A stretch of DNA of 64,000 nucleotides from Vibrio celticus (GCF_024347335.1 NZ_AP025463.1:2666001-2730000), one strand, 5' to 3'. Counted from the stretch's first letter, positions 18,847 to 28,229 are shown. Numbers and translations are program-made. The notes: generated from the sequence alone by a model not told the origin.

Positions 18847-19158
18847 TTATACCGGCATATTCATCAGCTCTTTGTACGATTCGACCAATTTATTTCTAAT
18901 TTGGATCGTCGCCTCAAAAGCCACACTAGATTTATTACGAGCAATCATCACGTCCGATAGGGATACGCTTTGGTCGCCACTATCAAAACGAGCTTGAAGA
19001 TCACCTGAGGTCTTTTGTAATGAGTTCACATTATTGATGGCATTAGTCAGCATGTTGCCAAAATCTGCACCGACCGCTTGCCCCGTTGCTGCGGGACGAG
19101 CGCTGGCAGCTTCGACCATCATTGCCTGCATTTCGCCTTGTAAACCATCTATTCTCAT
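18847..19158 (-). CDS. fliE: FliE, MS-ring to rod junction protein
   Basis: First exported protein, joining the MS ring to the proximal rod. The 103 residues end in the conserved region SDVMIARNKSSVAFEATIQIRNKLVESYKELMNMPV. It heads fliEFGHIJ and has an excellent sigma-54 promoter at 19213-19229. Confidence 0.96.
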   Translation of the reverse strand: MRIDGLQGEMQAMMVEAASARPAATGQAVGADFGNMLTNAINNVNSLQKTSGDLQARFDSGDQSVSLSDVMIARNKSSVAFEATIQIRNKLVESYKELMNMPV

Positions 19159-19212
19159 CTACTACCTCAGGAGTCAAAATTATGACCATCTATTTAGCTA
19201 TATTATTGACAG

Positions 19213-19229
19213 AGCAATTAGCGTGCCAC
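19213..19229 (-). promoter_or_regulatory. sigma-54 promoter of fliEFGHIJ
   Basis: Minus strand reads GTGGCACGCTAATTGCT, carrying TGGCACG and TTGCT with GG-N10-GC spacing. This is the closest match to the sigma-54 consensus in the window. The predicted start is near 19202, 44 bases before the ATG. Confidence 0.88.
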
Positions 19230-19290
19230 ACATTAAATTGACTAGATATCGTATTACACTAGTCAGAAAGCTGACACTACTAATCTATCC

Positions 19291-20700
19291 TCAGTTTGGG
19301 ATATCTATTCCAGCATCGCGCATTTTAGCCAACTTGTAACGCAGTGTACGAGGGCTAATGCCCAGTTTTTCAGCCATGTCTTTGCGTCGACCATTACATG
19401 CAATCAGGGTTTCAAGAATGATCGCATACTCTTGATCTCTAAGCTCATTACCTAACCCTTCGCTGCTAGCCGCGATTTTATTGATTGGGTTTGCTTCGGC
19501 AATCGGCTTGATCTCTGGCGCAGCGACGTCAGTGCCTTCGACGATTTGTTGTAGGCTGCTTGCGTCTTGCCAATCGACACCTTCAAGAAGAATGTGCTCA
19601 CCAGAGATGTTCTCTTGTTCGCTCAATATTAACGCACGCTGTACCACATTGTCTAATTCGCGAACATTGCCCGGCCACGGATAATTGACGAGTTTGCTGA
19701 TTGCTTGCGCTGACATAACCGGTACAGGCATACCAAGTTTGGTGCAATGACGCTCAACTAAGTGCTTGGCTAAAGGCTCAATATCACCTTTTCGCTCACA
19801 CAGTGGTGGCCAAGAAATTGGGAATACATTCAAGCGGTAGTATAAATCCTCACGGAAATTCCCTTCAGAAACATACTGTTTAAGGTCTCGGTTACTGGTC
19901 GCTAATACACGAACATCCAATTTGATGCTCTTACGACTACCTAATCGCTCAACTTCGCGCTCTTGCAAAACACGCAGTAGTTTGGCTTGTAGGCTAAGAT
20001 CCATCTCACTGATCTCATCCAACAGAATCGTACCGCCCTGCGCTTGCTCGAATTTCCCCGGGCAAGCTTGAATAGCGCCAGTAAATGCGCCTTTTTCATA
20101 ACCAAACAGGGTCGCTTCTAACATGTTGTCTGGGATCGCCGCGCAGTTAATTGCGACAAACGGGCCATCTTTTCGGCTAGAAGCATTGTGAATGTAGCGA
20201 GACATCACCTCTTTACCAGAACCACTCGGGCCTAACACCATGACGTTGGCATCGGTTTTCGCAACTTTATCAGCCAGCATCATTAGCTTGATACTTTTTT
20301 CATCAGCAACGATAGCGTCACCATTGTCGTCCGACTTTACAGGCGCATAACGGCTGACCATGTTGAGCAGTACTTCTGGCGCAAATGGTTTTGCCATATA
20401 GTCGATAGCGCCCTCTTTCATAGCAGCAACGGCATCTTCGATGTTGGCGTACGCTGTCATTAGCAATACCGGCAAATTTGGCCAATGCTGTTTGATGTTT
20501 CTCAATAGCGCCAAGCCTCCCATGCCCGCCATCTGCACGTCAGATACGACAATATCAACGGAGTTTGATTTTAATTTGACCAGAGCATCTTCCGCACAAT
20601 CCGCTTCCAGCCATTCATAGCCAGCAAGCGCGAGAGTGTCGACAAGGGCTTCGCGTAGACCTTCATCATCTTCGACGATTAACACTTTGCTTTGAGCCAT
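19291..20700 (-). CDS. flrC: FlrC, sigma-54 response regulator for class III flagellar genes
   Basis: Phosphorylated by FlrB, it activates sigma-54 promoters of hook-basal body and flagellin genes. The 469 residues comprise a receiver domain (phospho-acceptor Asp54 in VSDVQMAGM), an AAA+ domain (Walker A GPSGSGKE, sigma-54 contact GAFTGA, Walker B ILLDEISEMDL) and a C-terminal Fis-type HTH (MAEKLGISPRTLRYKLAKMRD). It lies 33 bases after flrB. Also known as FlaM. Confidence 0.96.
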   Translation of the reverse strand: MAQSKVLIVEDDEGLREALVDTLALAGYEWLEADCAEDALVKLKSNSVDIVVSDVQMAGMGGLALLRNIKQHWPNLPVLLMTAYANIEDAVAAMKEGAIDYMAKPFAPEVLLNMVSRYAPVKSDDNGDAIVADEKSIKLMMLADKVAKTDANVMVLGPSGSGKEVMSRYIHNASSRKDGPFVAINCAAIPDNMLEATLFGYEKGAFTGAIQACPGKFEQAQGGTILLDEISEMDLSLQAKLLRVLQEREVERLGSRKSIKLDVRVLATSNRDLKQYVSEGNFREDLYYRLNVFPISWPPLCERKGDIEPLAKHLVERHCTKLGMPVPVMSAQAISKLVNYPWPGNVRELDNVVQRALILSEQENISGEHILLEGVDWQDASSLQQIVEGTDVAAPEIKPIAEANPINKIAASSEGLGNELRDQEYAIILETLIACNGRRKDMAEKLGISPRTLRYKLAKMRDAGIDIPN

Positions 20701-20733
20701 AGGATTCTCCAGTGTAAATTCAGTTAAAACTTA

Positions 20734-21792
20734 TTAGTCTTCAGAAGAAGGACTTCTTTCAAGCGGTAGACACATAGTAAAGCATGCGCCGTCGCCTTCT
20801 TCTGATATCAATTCCAGTCGGCCTTCATGTGCTCGACAGACCATTTGTACAACCGCTAAGCCCAGACCTGTACCTTGTGAACGAGTGGTAAAGAAGGGTT
20901 CCATAATTTTACCTTGAAGCTCTTTCGGTACGCCGGGACCACTGTCTTGCACTGATATCTTAAGCTCGCCGTTTACGGGCCTAAAAAACACATCAATCTG
21001 CGATTCCTTGCCCGCAATTTGAACCGCATTCAACACTAGGTTGCTTAACGCTGAGGCGATAGCATTGGCGTTGCCGAACATTTGAGTCTGTTCGCCCTCA
21101 ACTTCTTGGCAATAATCAATCTGGTTAGTTTTCAATGCCGCTTCCACCATAGGGTGAAATTCGGTGATCAATTCAGCCACAGTAAATGGCTTAACGACTT
21201 TGTTGTCACCACCTTTGGCAAACAACAACATGTCGTTCACTTGCTTCTCTAAGTCATGCAATCTATCCATAAGCTTAGATTGAAAACGTGTCTTTGTTGC
21301 CAGCGGCAGGTTTGGCGCGGCAAGGTTTGATGCATACAGCATCGCACTTGAAAGTGGCGTACGAACCTGATGGGCAAGCGAGGCCACCATTCTGCCTAAT
21401 GAAGACAGACGCTGAAGATCACTTACGCGAGACTGCAATAGTCGGGTCTCGGTCAAATCGGTAATCAAAATCAGCTGACCCGTGGTAGAGGCTGAAATCG
21501 CCAAACGTACTTTTCGCCCGTTCTTCAATGAGATCTCATGACCGTCATCGTCTTTTGGGTCAAAGGCACTTTGAATCACTGAAAACCACTTCTCGCCAAC
21601 TAACTCAACACCCAGAATACGGTGTGCTTCAGGGTTCGCTTCTCTCACTTCGCCGTGTGTATCTAACAAGATGACCCCTGCTGGCATCACGTCGAGTACT
21701 TGCTTATAGCGCTCAACCTGCTGTTCAACAGAATCTAGGTGTGATTGATTTTCTGGTTCGTTAGATACGTGCATGTCAAAAATTTGCCTCAA
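20734..21792 (-). CDS. flrB: FlrB, sensor histidine kinase
   Basis: Soluble histidine kinase that phosphorylates FlrC. The 352 residues include an N-terminal PAS domain (about 28-115), an H box with His141 (LAHQVRTPLSSAML), then the HATPase domain with DSGPGVP and TTRSQGTGLGLAVVQ. No membrane helices are seen. An alternative Met7 start (MHVSNEPEN) is possible. The gene follows flrA after a 166-base gap with a hairpin. Confidence 0.95.
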   Translation of the reverse strand: MRQIFDMHVSNEPENQSHLDSVEQQVERYKQVLDVMPAGVILLDTHGEVREANPEAHRILGVELVGEKWFSVIQSAFDPKDDDGHEISLKNGRKVRLAISASTTGQLILITDLTETRLLQSRVSDLQRLSSLGRMVASLAHQVRTPLSSAMLYASNLAAPNLPLATKTRFQSKLMDRLHDLEKQVNDMLLFAKGGDNKVVKPFTVAELITEFHPMVEAALKTNQIDYCQEVEGEQTQMFGNANAIASALSNLVLNAVQIAGKESQIDVFFRPVNGELKISVQDSGPGVPKELQGKIMEPFFTTRSQGTGLGLAVVQMVCRAHEGRLELISEEGDGACFTMCLPLERSPSSED

Positions 21793-21802
21793 ATACTAAA
21801 AC

Positions 21803-21831
21803 AGCCTGAGACGTACAACACGAGTCAGGCT
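21803..21831 (-). terminator. hairpin between flrA and flrB, possible weak terminator
   Basis: Seven-base arms AGCCTGA and TCAGGCT enclose a 15-base loop, followed on the minus strand by GTTTTAG. The stem is modest and the T run short. It could reduce read-through from flrA, or shape the flrB leader; the sequence alone does not decide. Confidence 0.4.
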
Positions 21832-21958
21832 ATTTGCTATATTTATCACATAGTTAAGCAAGCAACAACTCGACTATGGTTTATCTGTTCACTTAGCTAG
21901 AGTTACCAAATAGCTAAAAAGTGTGTGCTAGTTTTTCGTTTTCATCGAAAACTGGATA

Positions 21959-23425
21959 CTATCGCTGCAAGTTATATTTCCGCATTTTTTCAACCAGAGT
22001 GGTTCTACGCATTCCAAGCATGTCAGCAGCACGAGCAACAATGCCGCCCTGCGCTTCCAACGCTTGATTGATCATATTCACTTCCATATCCGCGAGGAGC
22101 TCTTTCAAGTTAACCCCTTCTGGCGGTAACTCTTGAGGAGCATTGGCATTGTCGGCAATATCATCTTGCTGATCAAAGCTGAAATCTTCTGAGAACAAGT
22201 CAGCAAGTGCATCACGCTCTTGCTCCTCTTCAGATCCAAAGCTATTAAACTCTGGCTGGAACTCAGGGATATCGCTGTATCGATATTTAGTTGGCAGGTG
22301 ATTCACATCAACCAAGCTGTTTGGATACAAGATAACCATTCGTTCAACCAGGTTCGCCAGTTCACGAACGTTGCCCGGCCAGTAATGCTCCATCAAAGAG
22401 TTGATAGCACGAGCCGTGAAACAGATAGGCATGCTGCCTTCCGCTTCCATTCGAGTCATCAGCTCTTGAAGCAACAGTGGAATGTCTTCTTTGCGATCTT
22501 GAAGCGCCGGCATTTCAATCGGGAATACATTCAAGCGGTAGTAAAGGTCTTCACGGAACGAATCATCGTCGATCATATCTTCAAGGTTGCGGTGCGTTGC
22601 CGCAATCACTCGAACATCAGCTTGTATGGTGCTGTTGCCACCTACACGCTCAAAGCATCGCTCTTGAAGTACTCGTAGCAGTTTAACTTGCATAGCCATC
22701 GGCATATCGCCAATTTCATCAAGAAACAGTGTGCCACCTTCAGCCAATTCAAAACGGCCTTTACGTGCGGTAATCGCCCCAGTAAATGCACCCTTCTCAT
22801 GACCAAACAGTTCACTTTCAAGCAAATCAGGTGGAATCGCGCCACAGTTTACAGGAACAAAAGGCCCTGAACGACGTTTAGAGTGATAGTGAATGTTACG
22901 CGCTACGACTTCTTTGCCTGTACCAGATTCACCAAGAATCAGCACGTTCGCTTCCGTAGAAGAGACTTGTTCAATTAAGTGACGTACTTCTTGAATGCCA
23001 GCACTTTGTCCTACTAGGCTGCGAAACAGTGTGTTCTTGCGTGCCGAAGACACAACTTGAACACCTTTGCGGCCTAAGAAATCTTTACAGTGTCTTAATG
23101 CATCACTTAATTGCGGGTAGTTAAGAGGAAGTTCAAGCTCACCAACATAGTTAGTCAACTCTTCAACCGGGTGATTGTTTTTGCCAATCACCAGTAAAGG
23201 GATGTGATTGGCGTGAACAAGCTTCTCATTCAGTAATGCGTTGAAGCCTTTACCTTTAATGGTACCAATAATGCAGCCGGCCCACTGTAGTGACCAGTCA
23301 ACTTTACGTGCTTGTTCAGAGCTGATTACTTCGCAGCTCTCTCCTACAAACTCTAATATTGTGCTTAAATTGTGACGATCTTGAGCGTTATCGTCGACGA
23401 CAAGCAGTTTTGCCAAACCTTGCAT
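21959..23425 (-). CDS. flrA: FlrA, master sigma-54 flagellar activator
   Basis: Top regulator of the Vibrio polar flagellum, activating class II promoters (flrBC, fliE, flhA and others). The 488 residues have a FleQ-type N-terminal domain without the usual phospho-acceptor Asp (CIIGTIKGKG at the expected place), an AAA+ domain with GESGTGKE (165-172) and GAFTGA (212-217), and a C-terminal HTH (AADMLGMRRTTLVEKMRKYN). FleQ-type domains bind cyclic di-GMP by family knowledge. It is a single-gene unit: a terminator precedes it and a 166-base gap follows. Confidence 0.96.
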   Translation of the reverse strand: MQGLAKLLVVDDNAQDRHNLSTILEFVGESCEVISSEQARKVDWSLQWAGCIIGTIKGKGFNALLNEKLVHANHIPLLVIGKNNHPVEELTNYVGELELPLNYPQLSDALRHCKDFLGRKGVQVVSSARKNTLFRSLVGQSAGIQEVRHLIEQVSSTEANVLILGESGTGKEVVARNIHYHSKRRSGPFVPVNCGAIPPDLLESELFGHEKGAFTGAITARKGRFELAEGGTLFLDEIGDMPMAMQVKLLRVLQERCFERVGGNSTIQADVRVIAATHRNLEDMIDDDSFREDLYYRLNVFPIEMPALQDRKEDIPLLLQELMTRMEAEGSMPICFTARAINSLMEHYWPGNVRELANLVERMVILYPNSLVDVNHLPTKYRYSDIPEFQPEFNSFGSEEEQERDALADLFSEDFSFDQQDDIADNANAPQELPPEGVNLKELLADMEVNMINQALEAQGGIVARAADMLGMRRTTLVEKMRKYNLQR

Positions 23426-23548
23426 AAGTAGGAATTATTGCCTTTATTTTGGTGCGATGCGGAAAAACGGTGAGCAACGTAGTCTATAAAACAGTGAGAT
23501 GTATCAATGATTATGGTCTACGTGGACAAATTTAGGAAATCAGCAACG

Positions 23549-23576
23549 AAAAAAGCCATTAGGCTATCTAATGGCT
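23549..23576 (-). terminator. terminator after fliS
   Basis: Nine-base arms AGCCATTAG and CTAATGGCT with a five-base loop, followed on the minus strand by TTTTTT. It lies about 80 bases past the fliS stop and isolates flrA from the flaG-fliS unit. Confidence 0.88.
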
Positions 23577-23653
23577 TCTATTTTATTTGATTAAAAAAAT
23601 AAGGCAACCAACCAATTAAGGGATATGAGATTGGTTAAAACTGCAATTTTTCT

Positions 23654-24064
23654 TTAAATACCTACGTCAGCGGACGTCAAGTTGTGATATTCGTTCGGAA
23701 TTTGGTCCCAAGCGCTCTTAATTTCGCGAATAATATCGATAACATCATCAATAGGCTGTGGGTCATTTTTGTGATTTGCCGCAGAAATTTGCGTGATCAT
23801 GAACTCATAAAGTTGATCTAGGTTTTTCGCAATATCGCCACCATCGTCCATAGATAGGCAACTACGTAGGCTAATAATGATATCTAGAGCCTTACCAAGT
23901 CGCTCACCTTTCACTGGGATGTTGCCTGCTTGCATTGCCGCTTTGCCTTGAATCAAACGCTCGATAGCACCGGCCATTAGCATTTGTACAATCTTATGCG
24001 GTGAGGCAGCCGTTAGCTGACTATCCACTGATACCTTTTTATATGCCTGTAAAGAACCGCGCAT
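23654..24064 (-). CDS. fliS: FliS, flagellin export chaperone
   Basis: Binds flagellin C termini in the cytoplasm and prevents early polymerisation. The 136 residues start MRGSLQAYKKVSVDSQLTAA with the conserved ASPHKIVQMLMAGAIERL stretch, a four-helix bundle. It lies 12 bases after flaI and before a strong terminator. Named FlaJ in V. parahaemolyticus. Confidence 0.95.
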   Translation of the reverse strand: MRGSLQAYKKVSVDSQLTAASPHKIVQMLMAGAIERLIQGKAAMQAGNIPVKGERLGKALDIIISLRSCLSMDDGGDIAKNLDQLYEFMITQISAANHKNDPQPIDDVIDIIREIKSAWDQIPNEYHNLTSADVGI

Positions 24065-24076
24065 AGTAAACCTCTT

Positions 24077-24382
24077 CTATAAAAACTTTTTGTATTGTTG
24101 AACTGATTTAGCGCCGTGACGGTATTTATGTAGGGTCTTACCTACTCGACTCGTCTCAGACTGCATCAATTCGACTAATTTTCTGGTTCTGGTAATGGCT
24201 TCAAACCATTCAGAACTTTGCTTAACGTCGGGATGTGAGTCGATTATTTGAAGCACGTTTTGCAATAACTGTTCTCTGTTATCGACAAGCTGCGTTATTT
24301 CTTCAGCATTAATTTCACTAAATTCCAGTTTAGAGATAATTAGTTGATCGAGTTCACAAAGCTCTTGTAGTTGGCTATTCAT
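24077..24382 (-). CDS. flaI: FlaI, FliT-like flagellar protein
   Basis: Small helical acidic protein of 101 residues between fliD and fliS, the position of flaI in Vibrio and of the FliD chaperone FliT in enterics. Sequence features are limited: leucine- and glutamate-rich helices and a basic tail (KTLHKYRHGAKSVQQYKKFL). A FliT-like chaperone role for FliD is inferred from location and size. Confidence 0.82.
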   Translation of the reverse strand: MNSQLQELCELDQLIISKLEFSEINAEEITQLVDNREQLLQNVLQIIDSHPDVKQSSEWFEAITRTRKLVELMQSETSRVGKTLHKYRHGAKSVQQYKKFL

Positions 24383-24385
24383 CTA

Positions 24386-26413
24386 TTAGCCCAACGCATT
24401 CATCATACTGCCCAGCTGAGATTGCATCTTACTGGTCGCATCTTGCATGGCTGTGAACTTAGAGTGGGTACGGCTCTCTAGGCTGTCCATGCGGCGGTCG
24501 AGCGCGCTTTGGTCATCAACCAAACGGTAGTTTTGCTCGACCAAGCTCTTCTCTCTAGTACGGATTGAACCCGTGATACCTGTGATACCTTGAATCGCAT
24601 CTTCCACTTTTTTGGCGAAACCATTGTTGCCACCAAAGAACTCTCCCAACTTATCGAAGTTGTTGTTGAGTTGACGATCAAGCATGTCGTAGTTGATTTC
24701 TAGCGAGCCTTGTCTTGTGGTGGTGATGCCGAATTCAGTCAAAGACTTAAGGTTGTCTGGCGCACCTTCGATACTTGATGAGAACACCCCTTTCAGTCTA
24801 GAGTCGGCGTTACGCACTGTACTGTCACCAGAAAGCGGTCCCTTTTGGCCTGTTGTTGGATCAACACCCGCGAGGTCTTTCGACACTTGATAGAATTGGT
24901 TATAAGAGCTCACAAAAGATTCGATATCTTGGCGAACACTGTTACGGTCGTACTCCACACCAATTTCTGCCGGCGGCTTATCTTTTGGCGTTTTTCCTTT
25001 CACCGTAATATCAATACCTTCAACGGCATCTTCAATCACATTGTTATTACTAGAAAGCTGAGCAACACCATCTAGGACAACCATAGAATCTTGGCCAGCC
25101 TGAACTTCGGTCATACCACTATAGGTATCAAAAGATTGTTGTGCTTGTTCGAGGTCTGCTTGCGCTTTATCGACCTTCTCTAAAAGCTCACGCTCTTCAG
25201 GTTCTAATTTAGCACGCTCAATTTTCTTCGCTTGTTCTGCGGTGAGTTCGCCTTTTTGAACTTTCTCAGCCAACTCTGCTTTTTCTTGTGAGATCTTCTC
25301 TTCGATACGCGCTTGCTCAGCCTCAAGCTTTTGTTGGGCTTCTTTCGGTGTCACGTATGAATCGGTCAGAGTACCTGAGGCAGCATTTGACCACCCCGGC
25401 ACATTGGGTGCCTTCTCTATCGCTTTTTCATCAAGCTCAAGTTCTGGTGTGTAGTAAGAATCTAAAAGCGTACCTGACGCGGTTTCAGTCCAGCCAGGGA
25501 TATTGTCTTCAGGCATCACCGACTTTGCCGCTTGAGCTACGTCTAGGGCAGCTTGGCCGTCGGCTGCGGCTTGCTCACCGTAGCTGAGACTTTGAGAGTT
25601 GCCGTCAACATCTGAAGTAGAATCAGTTTGGGCTGCAGGGATGATATTGCCATCTTTATCGAGTGTTTCATTCGCATTTGGGTCATCGCTAGCGATCACT
25701 TCATCGATGAGTTCGGCGGCTTTTCCTGCAGGGGTTAGAGCTATAATATCTTGAGCAGCAACGCGTGCTTTCTCTAGCGCTTTAACACGTTCTTCAAGCG
25801 TTTTGTATTCGAGTTTTTTTAAGGGATTGGCAGCATCTGATTCAACACTAATGCTGATCTGCTGGTCTGAACCAGACTGGTTCGAGGCAATGATAAGTCT
25901 TGGACCTTCGACATCATTGATAATAGAGGCACGAACGCCTGGGTTGCTATCTGCACCGTTGATACCACGAACAACTTCGATAAGTCTCGATCTGTCGCCA
26001 ACTTGCACGTCAAAGCTGTCATCACCAAGCGAAACCTGCAGCTTACCTGGGCCAAATTTCATGTCCTCTGACAGTACATCAGAAGCCACTTTATGGCTTT
26101 GGGCAAGCTGCAACACATCTATGGCATATTTGCCAGCGATCGCTTCGGTAGTCGCGGTTGCAGAGACAAGACCTTCATCGGTACTTTCGACTGTTCGCAC
26201 AGCAAAAGCTTTTTCCTGACGAAAGTTTGTCATCAGGTTTTTCATCGAATCAAGGGATTCTCTGAGTCTTCCATAGGCACTAATGCTGGTATCGATTCGC
26301 GTTCGTTCATTGTCGATTCGTTGCTGTTTAGGTACACGCTCCGAATCAACAATTTTGCTGACCATGGAATTAATATCCATGCCAGACGAAATCCCCATTG
26401 GGCCAAAACTCAT
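24386..26413 (-). CDS. fliD: FliD, filament cap protein
   Basis: Caps the filament and folds incoming flagellin. The 675 residues are long compared with enteric FliD (about 468), as in other vibrios. N-terminal FliD domain (about 8-110, SSGMDINSMVSKIVDSERVP), C-terminal FliD domain (about 440-665) ending MQDATSKMQSQLGSMMNALG. Between them lies a Glu/Lys/Ala-rich insert (about 205-435) with a 20-residue motif present twice (304-323 and 337-356, PGW...ASGTL.DSY.TP) and a charged coiled-coil stretch (357-430). Confidence 0.95.
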   Translation of the reverse strand: MSFGPMGISSGMDINSMVSKIVDSERVPKQQRIDNERTRIDTSISAYGRLRESLDSMKNLMTNFRQEKAFAVRTVESTDEGLVSATATTEAIAGKYAIDVLQLAQSHKVASDVLSEDMKFGPGKLQVSLGDDSFDVQVGDRSRLIEVVRGINGADSNPGVRASIINDVEGPRLIIASNQSGSDQQISISVESDAANPLKKLEYKTLEERVKALEKARVAAQDIIALTPAGKAAELIDEVIASDDPNANETLDKDGNIIPAAQTDSTSDVDGNSQSLSYGEQAAADGQAALDVAQAAKSVMPEDNIPGWTETASGTLLDSYYTPELELDEKAIEKAPNVPGWSNAASGTLTDSYVTPKEAQQKLEAEQARIEEKISQEKAELAEKVQKGELTAEQAKKIERAKLEPEERELLEKVDKAQADLEQAQQSFDTYSGMTEVQAGQDSMVVLDGVAQLSSNNNVIEDAVEGIDITVKGKTPKDKPPAEIGVEYDRNSVRQDIESFVSSYNQFYQVSKDLAGVDPTTGQKGPLSGDSTVRNADSRLKGVFSSSIEGAPDNLKSLTEFGITTTRQGSLEINYDMLDRQLNNNFDKLGEFFGGNNGFAKKVEDAIQGITGITGSIRTREKSLVEQNYRLVDDQSALDRRMDSLESRTHSKFTAMQDATSKMQSQLGSMMNALG

Positions 26414-26435
26414 TAAATCACCTCAATAATACGAC

Positions 26436-26861
26436 TTAAACCTTCACCTCAAATATTCGACTATTCGAGTTTTGGGCTGCTAGGCGTCTTAGAATTTCAA
26501 GCATTTCTTCATCAGGGATCTGGCGAATAATATCACCAGTTGTGGTCTCATAAATGGTAACCACATCTCTCCCAGATTCTTCATCGACCTTAAAAGCCAC
26601 ACCCTTATTGAGAGAGGAGACAAACTCGTTGACCTTCTCCACCATTTTGACTCGCTCTTCATCATTTAACTCTTGTCTATGTTGAGCTAATTGAATCGCC
26701 GCTTCGGTAGCTTCCTCTTTCGATTTCTCTACCTTGGCATAAGATGTTGCTTCTTTTAGTCGCGAAATACTCGACGCACTACTACCTTCATCGCTTGCAA
26801 TTTTAATGCCATTAGGTGAGCCATAAGGCTGGATGTTCGATGCGTTGGATGATATTTCCAT
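26436..26861 (-). CDS. flaG: FlaG, flagellar filament protein
   Basis: FlaG family protein linked to filament length control. From the internal Met (MEISSNASNIQPYGSPN) it has 141 residues; the frame extends ten codons upstream, but GGAGGGAGGGAG lies just before this Met and fits as ribosome site. The C-terminal FlaG domain (about 70-141) holds VNEFVSSLNKGVAFKVDEES and IRQIPDEEMLEILRRLA. It opens the flaG-fliD-flaI-fliS unit. Confidence 0.92.
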   Translation of the reverse strand: MEISSNASNIQPYGSPNGIKIASDEGSSASSISRLKEATSYAKVEKSKEEATEAAIQLAQHRQELNDEERVKMVEKVNEFVSSLNKGVAFKVDEESGRDVVTIYETTTGDIIRQIPDEEMLEILRRLAAQNSNSRIFEVKV

Positions 26862-26897
26862 AACACTCTCCCTCCCTCCTTTATGAGCCAAACAGTA

Positions 26898-26920
26898 AAA
26901 CTCTACCCAGAGTAGAGTTT
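26898..26920 (-). terminator. hairpin between flaB and flaG
   Basis: Nine-base arms AAACTCTAC and GTAGAGTTT with a five-base loop. On the minus strand only four T follow, so termination may be partial and let some flaB transcripts run into flaG-fliD. Confidence 0.65.
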
Positions 26921-26942
26921 ACCGCTACTTACCGAGGTAAGT

Positions 26943-28073
26943 TTAGCCCAATAAGCTTAGAGCTGCTGATGGTGACTGTTTTGCTTGAGCTAGGATAGAA
27001 GTACTCGCCTGTTGTAGGATTTGAGACTTCGTCATAGCTGTTGTTTCTTTCGCGTAATCGGTATCTTTGATACGGCTCTTAGACGCATTAACGTTTTCGT
27101 TGATGTTGTCTAAGTTACTGATTGCGTGGTCAAAACGGTTTTGGAAAGCACCTAGAGAAGCACGTTGGCTATCCACTGATTTTAGAGCACCATCAATGAT
27201 AGATACTGCTTCGTTTGCACCTGCAACAGAAGTTACGTCGATATCGTTAACAGTAACGTCTTTACCAGCACCGATACCTAGTTCGCCCGCAAGGCTGCCG
27301 CCAAACTCAACATCACCTTCAACTTTTTGGCTTGAAGCGAAAAGTTGCAGTTTGCCGCCTTCACCTACAGACGCTTTAACGTCTTGGCTTTGACCATTGA
27401 TGTAAGTTGCTAGCTCTTCAATATCGTTGCCTTCTTTCGCAGAAATGGACAATTCTTGAGCTTCACCAAACTTATCATTGTACTTAATCGTTAGATCAGA
27501 ACCAGCACCTACACGCCAAGAAGCATCTTTGCCTTCTTCTACGCCATAGCTTTTGCCGCCCATGTCTTTAGTGTCAGTGCGCATGTTCCCCATAGAGAGC
27601 ATTACCGCCTCACCAGAGTCTGCGCCAATTTGGAAAGATTGGCTACCGTAAGTACCGTTAAGAAGCCTGTTACCACCAAAAGAGGTCGTTTCAGCAATAC
27701 GGTTAAGTTCTGTGTTTAGAGCAGAGACTTCTTCTTGGATCGCAACACGTTCAGATTTGCTGTTTGAACCATTTGAAGATTGAAGAGAAAGGTCACGCAT
27801 ACGTTGCAGAATGTTGGTTGACTCATTCATTGCACCTTCAGCTGTCTGTGCAATAGAGATACCGTCATTCGCGTTTTTCACAGCCATGTCTAGGCCACGG
27901 CTTTGCGACGTTAAGCGGTTAGAGATTTGTAGGCCCGCAGCATCATCTTTTGCGCTATTGATTTTATAGCCAGAAGACAAACGCTCCATTGATTTTTGAG
28001 TACCTTCAGCCGCGCTATTCAGGTAGCGCTGAGCCGTCATTGCAGACACATTAGTGTTTACATTAATCGCCAT
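26943..28073 (-). CDS. flaB: Flagellin (FlaB-like)
   Basis: Filament subunit of 376 residues with the conserved N-terminal D0/D1 (MAINVNTNVSAMTAQRYLN, then the SSGYKINSAKDDAAGLQIS block) and C-terminal ILQQASTSILAQAKQSPSAA. There is almost no D2/D3 insert, as usual in Vibrio. The end SPSAALSLLG and SQSRGLDMAVKNAND resemble V. cholerae FlaB as I recall it; its place before flaG also fits. In V. parahaemolyticus naming the flaG neighbour would be flaA, so the letter is less certain than the function. A sigma-28 promoter lies at 28203-28229. Confidence 0.9.
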   Translation of the reverse strand: MAINVNTNVSAMTAQRYLNSAAEGTQKSMERLSSGYKINSAKDDAAGLQISNRLTSQSRGLDMAVKNANDGISIAQTAEGAMNESTNILQRMRDLSLQSSNGSNSKSERVAIQEEVSALNTELNRIAETTSFGGNRLLNGTYGSQSFQIGADSGEAVMLSMGNMRTDTKDMGGKSYGVEEGKDASWRVGAGSDLTIKYNDKFGEAQELSISAKEGNDIEELATYINGQSQDVKASVGEGGKLQLFASSQKVEGDVEFGGSLAGELGIGAGKDVTVNDIDVTSVAGANEAVSIIDGALKSVDSQRASLGAFQNRFDHAISNLDNINENVNASKSRIKDTDYAKETTAMTKSQILQQASTSILAQAKQSPSAALSLLG

Positions 28074-28202
28074 AGTTGATCTCCTTTAGGCATTTTTTAA
28101 TGCATTTATGTGACTCTCACCTCACACAAATACATGTCAATTTGTTTATGCACCAGTGTCTCTCTCACCTTACATTGGTACATATCATTTCTCTCAATCC
28201 CT

Positions 28203-28229
28203 TTAACGGCCCCTTAATTAGAAGCTTTA
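28203..28229 (-). promoter_or_regulatory. sigma-28 promoter of flaB
   Basis: Minus strand has TAAA, a 15-base spacer and GCCGTTAA, close to the enteric sigma-28 consensus TAAA-N15-GCCGATAA. The spacer begins GCTTCT, as in the flaC promoter. The predicted start is near 28196. Confidence 0.85.

Noticed and set aside
21880..21925. TTTGGTAACTCTAGC as a sigma-54 promoter for flrBC
   Set aside because: GG to GC spacing is eight bases; not convincing.
22220..22678. 152-codon plus-strand frame inside flrA
   Set aside because: Antisense shadow of the FlrA AAA+ domain.
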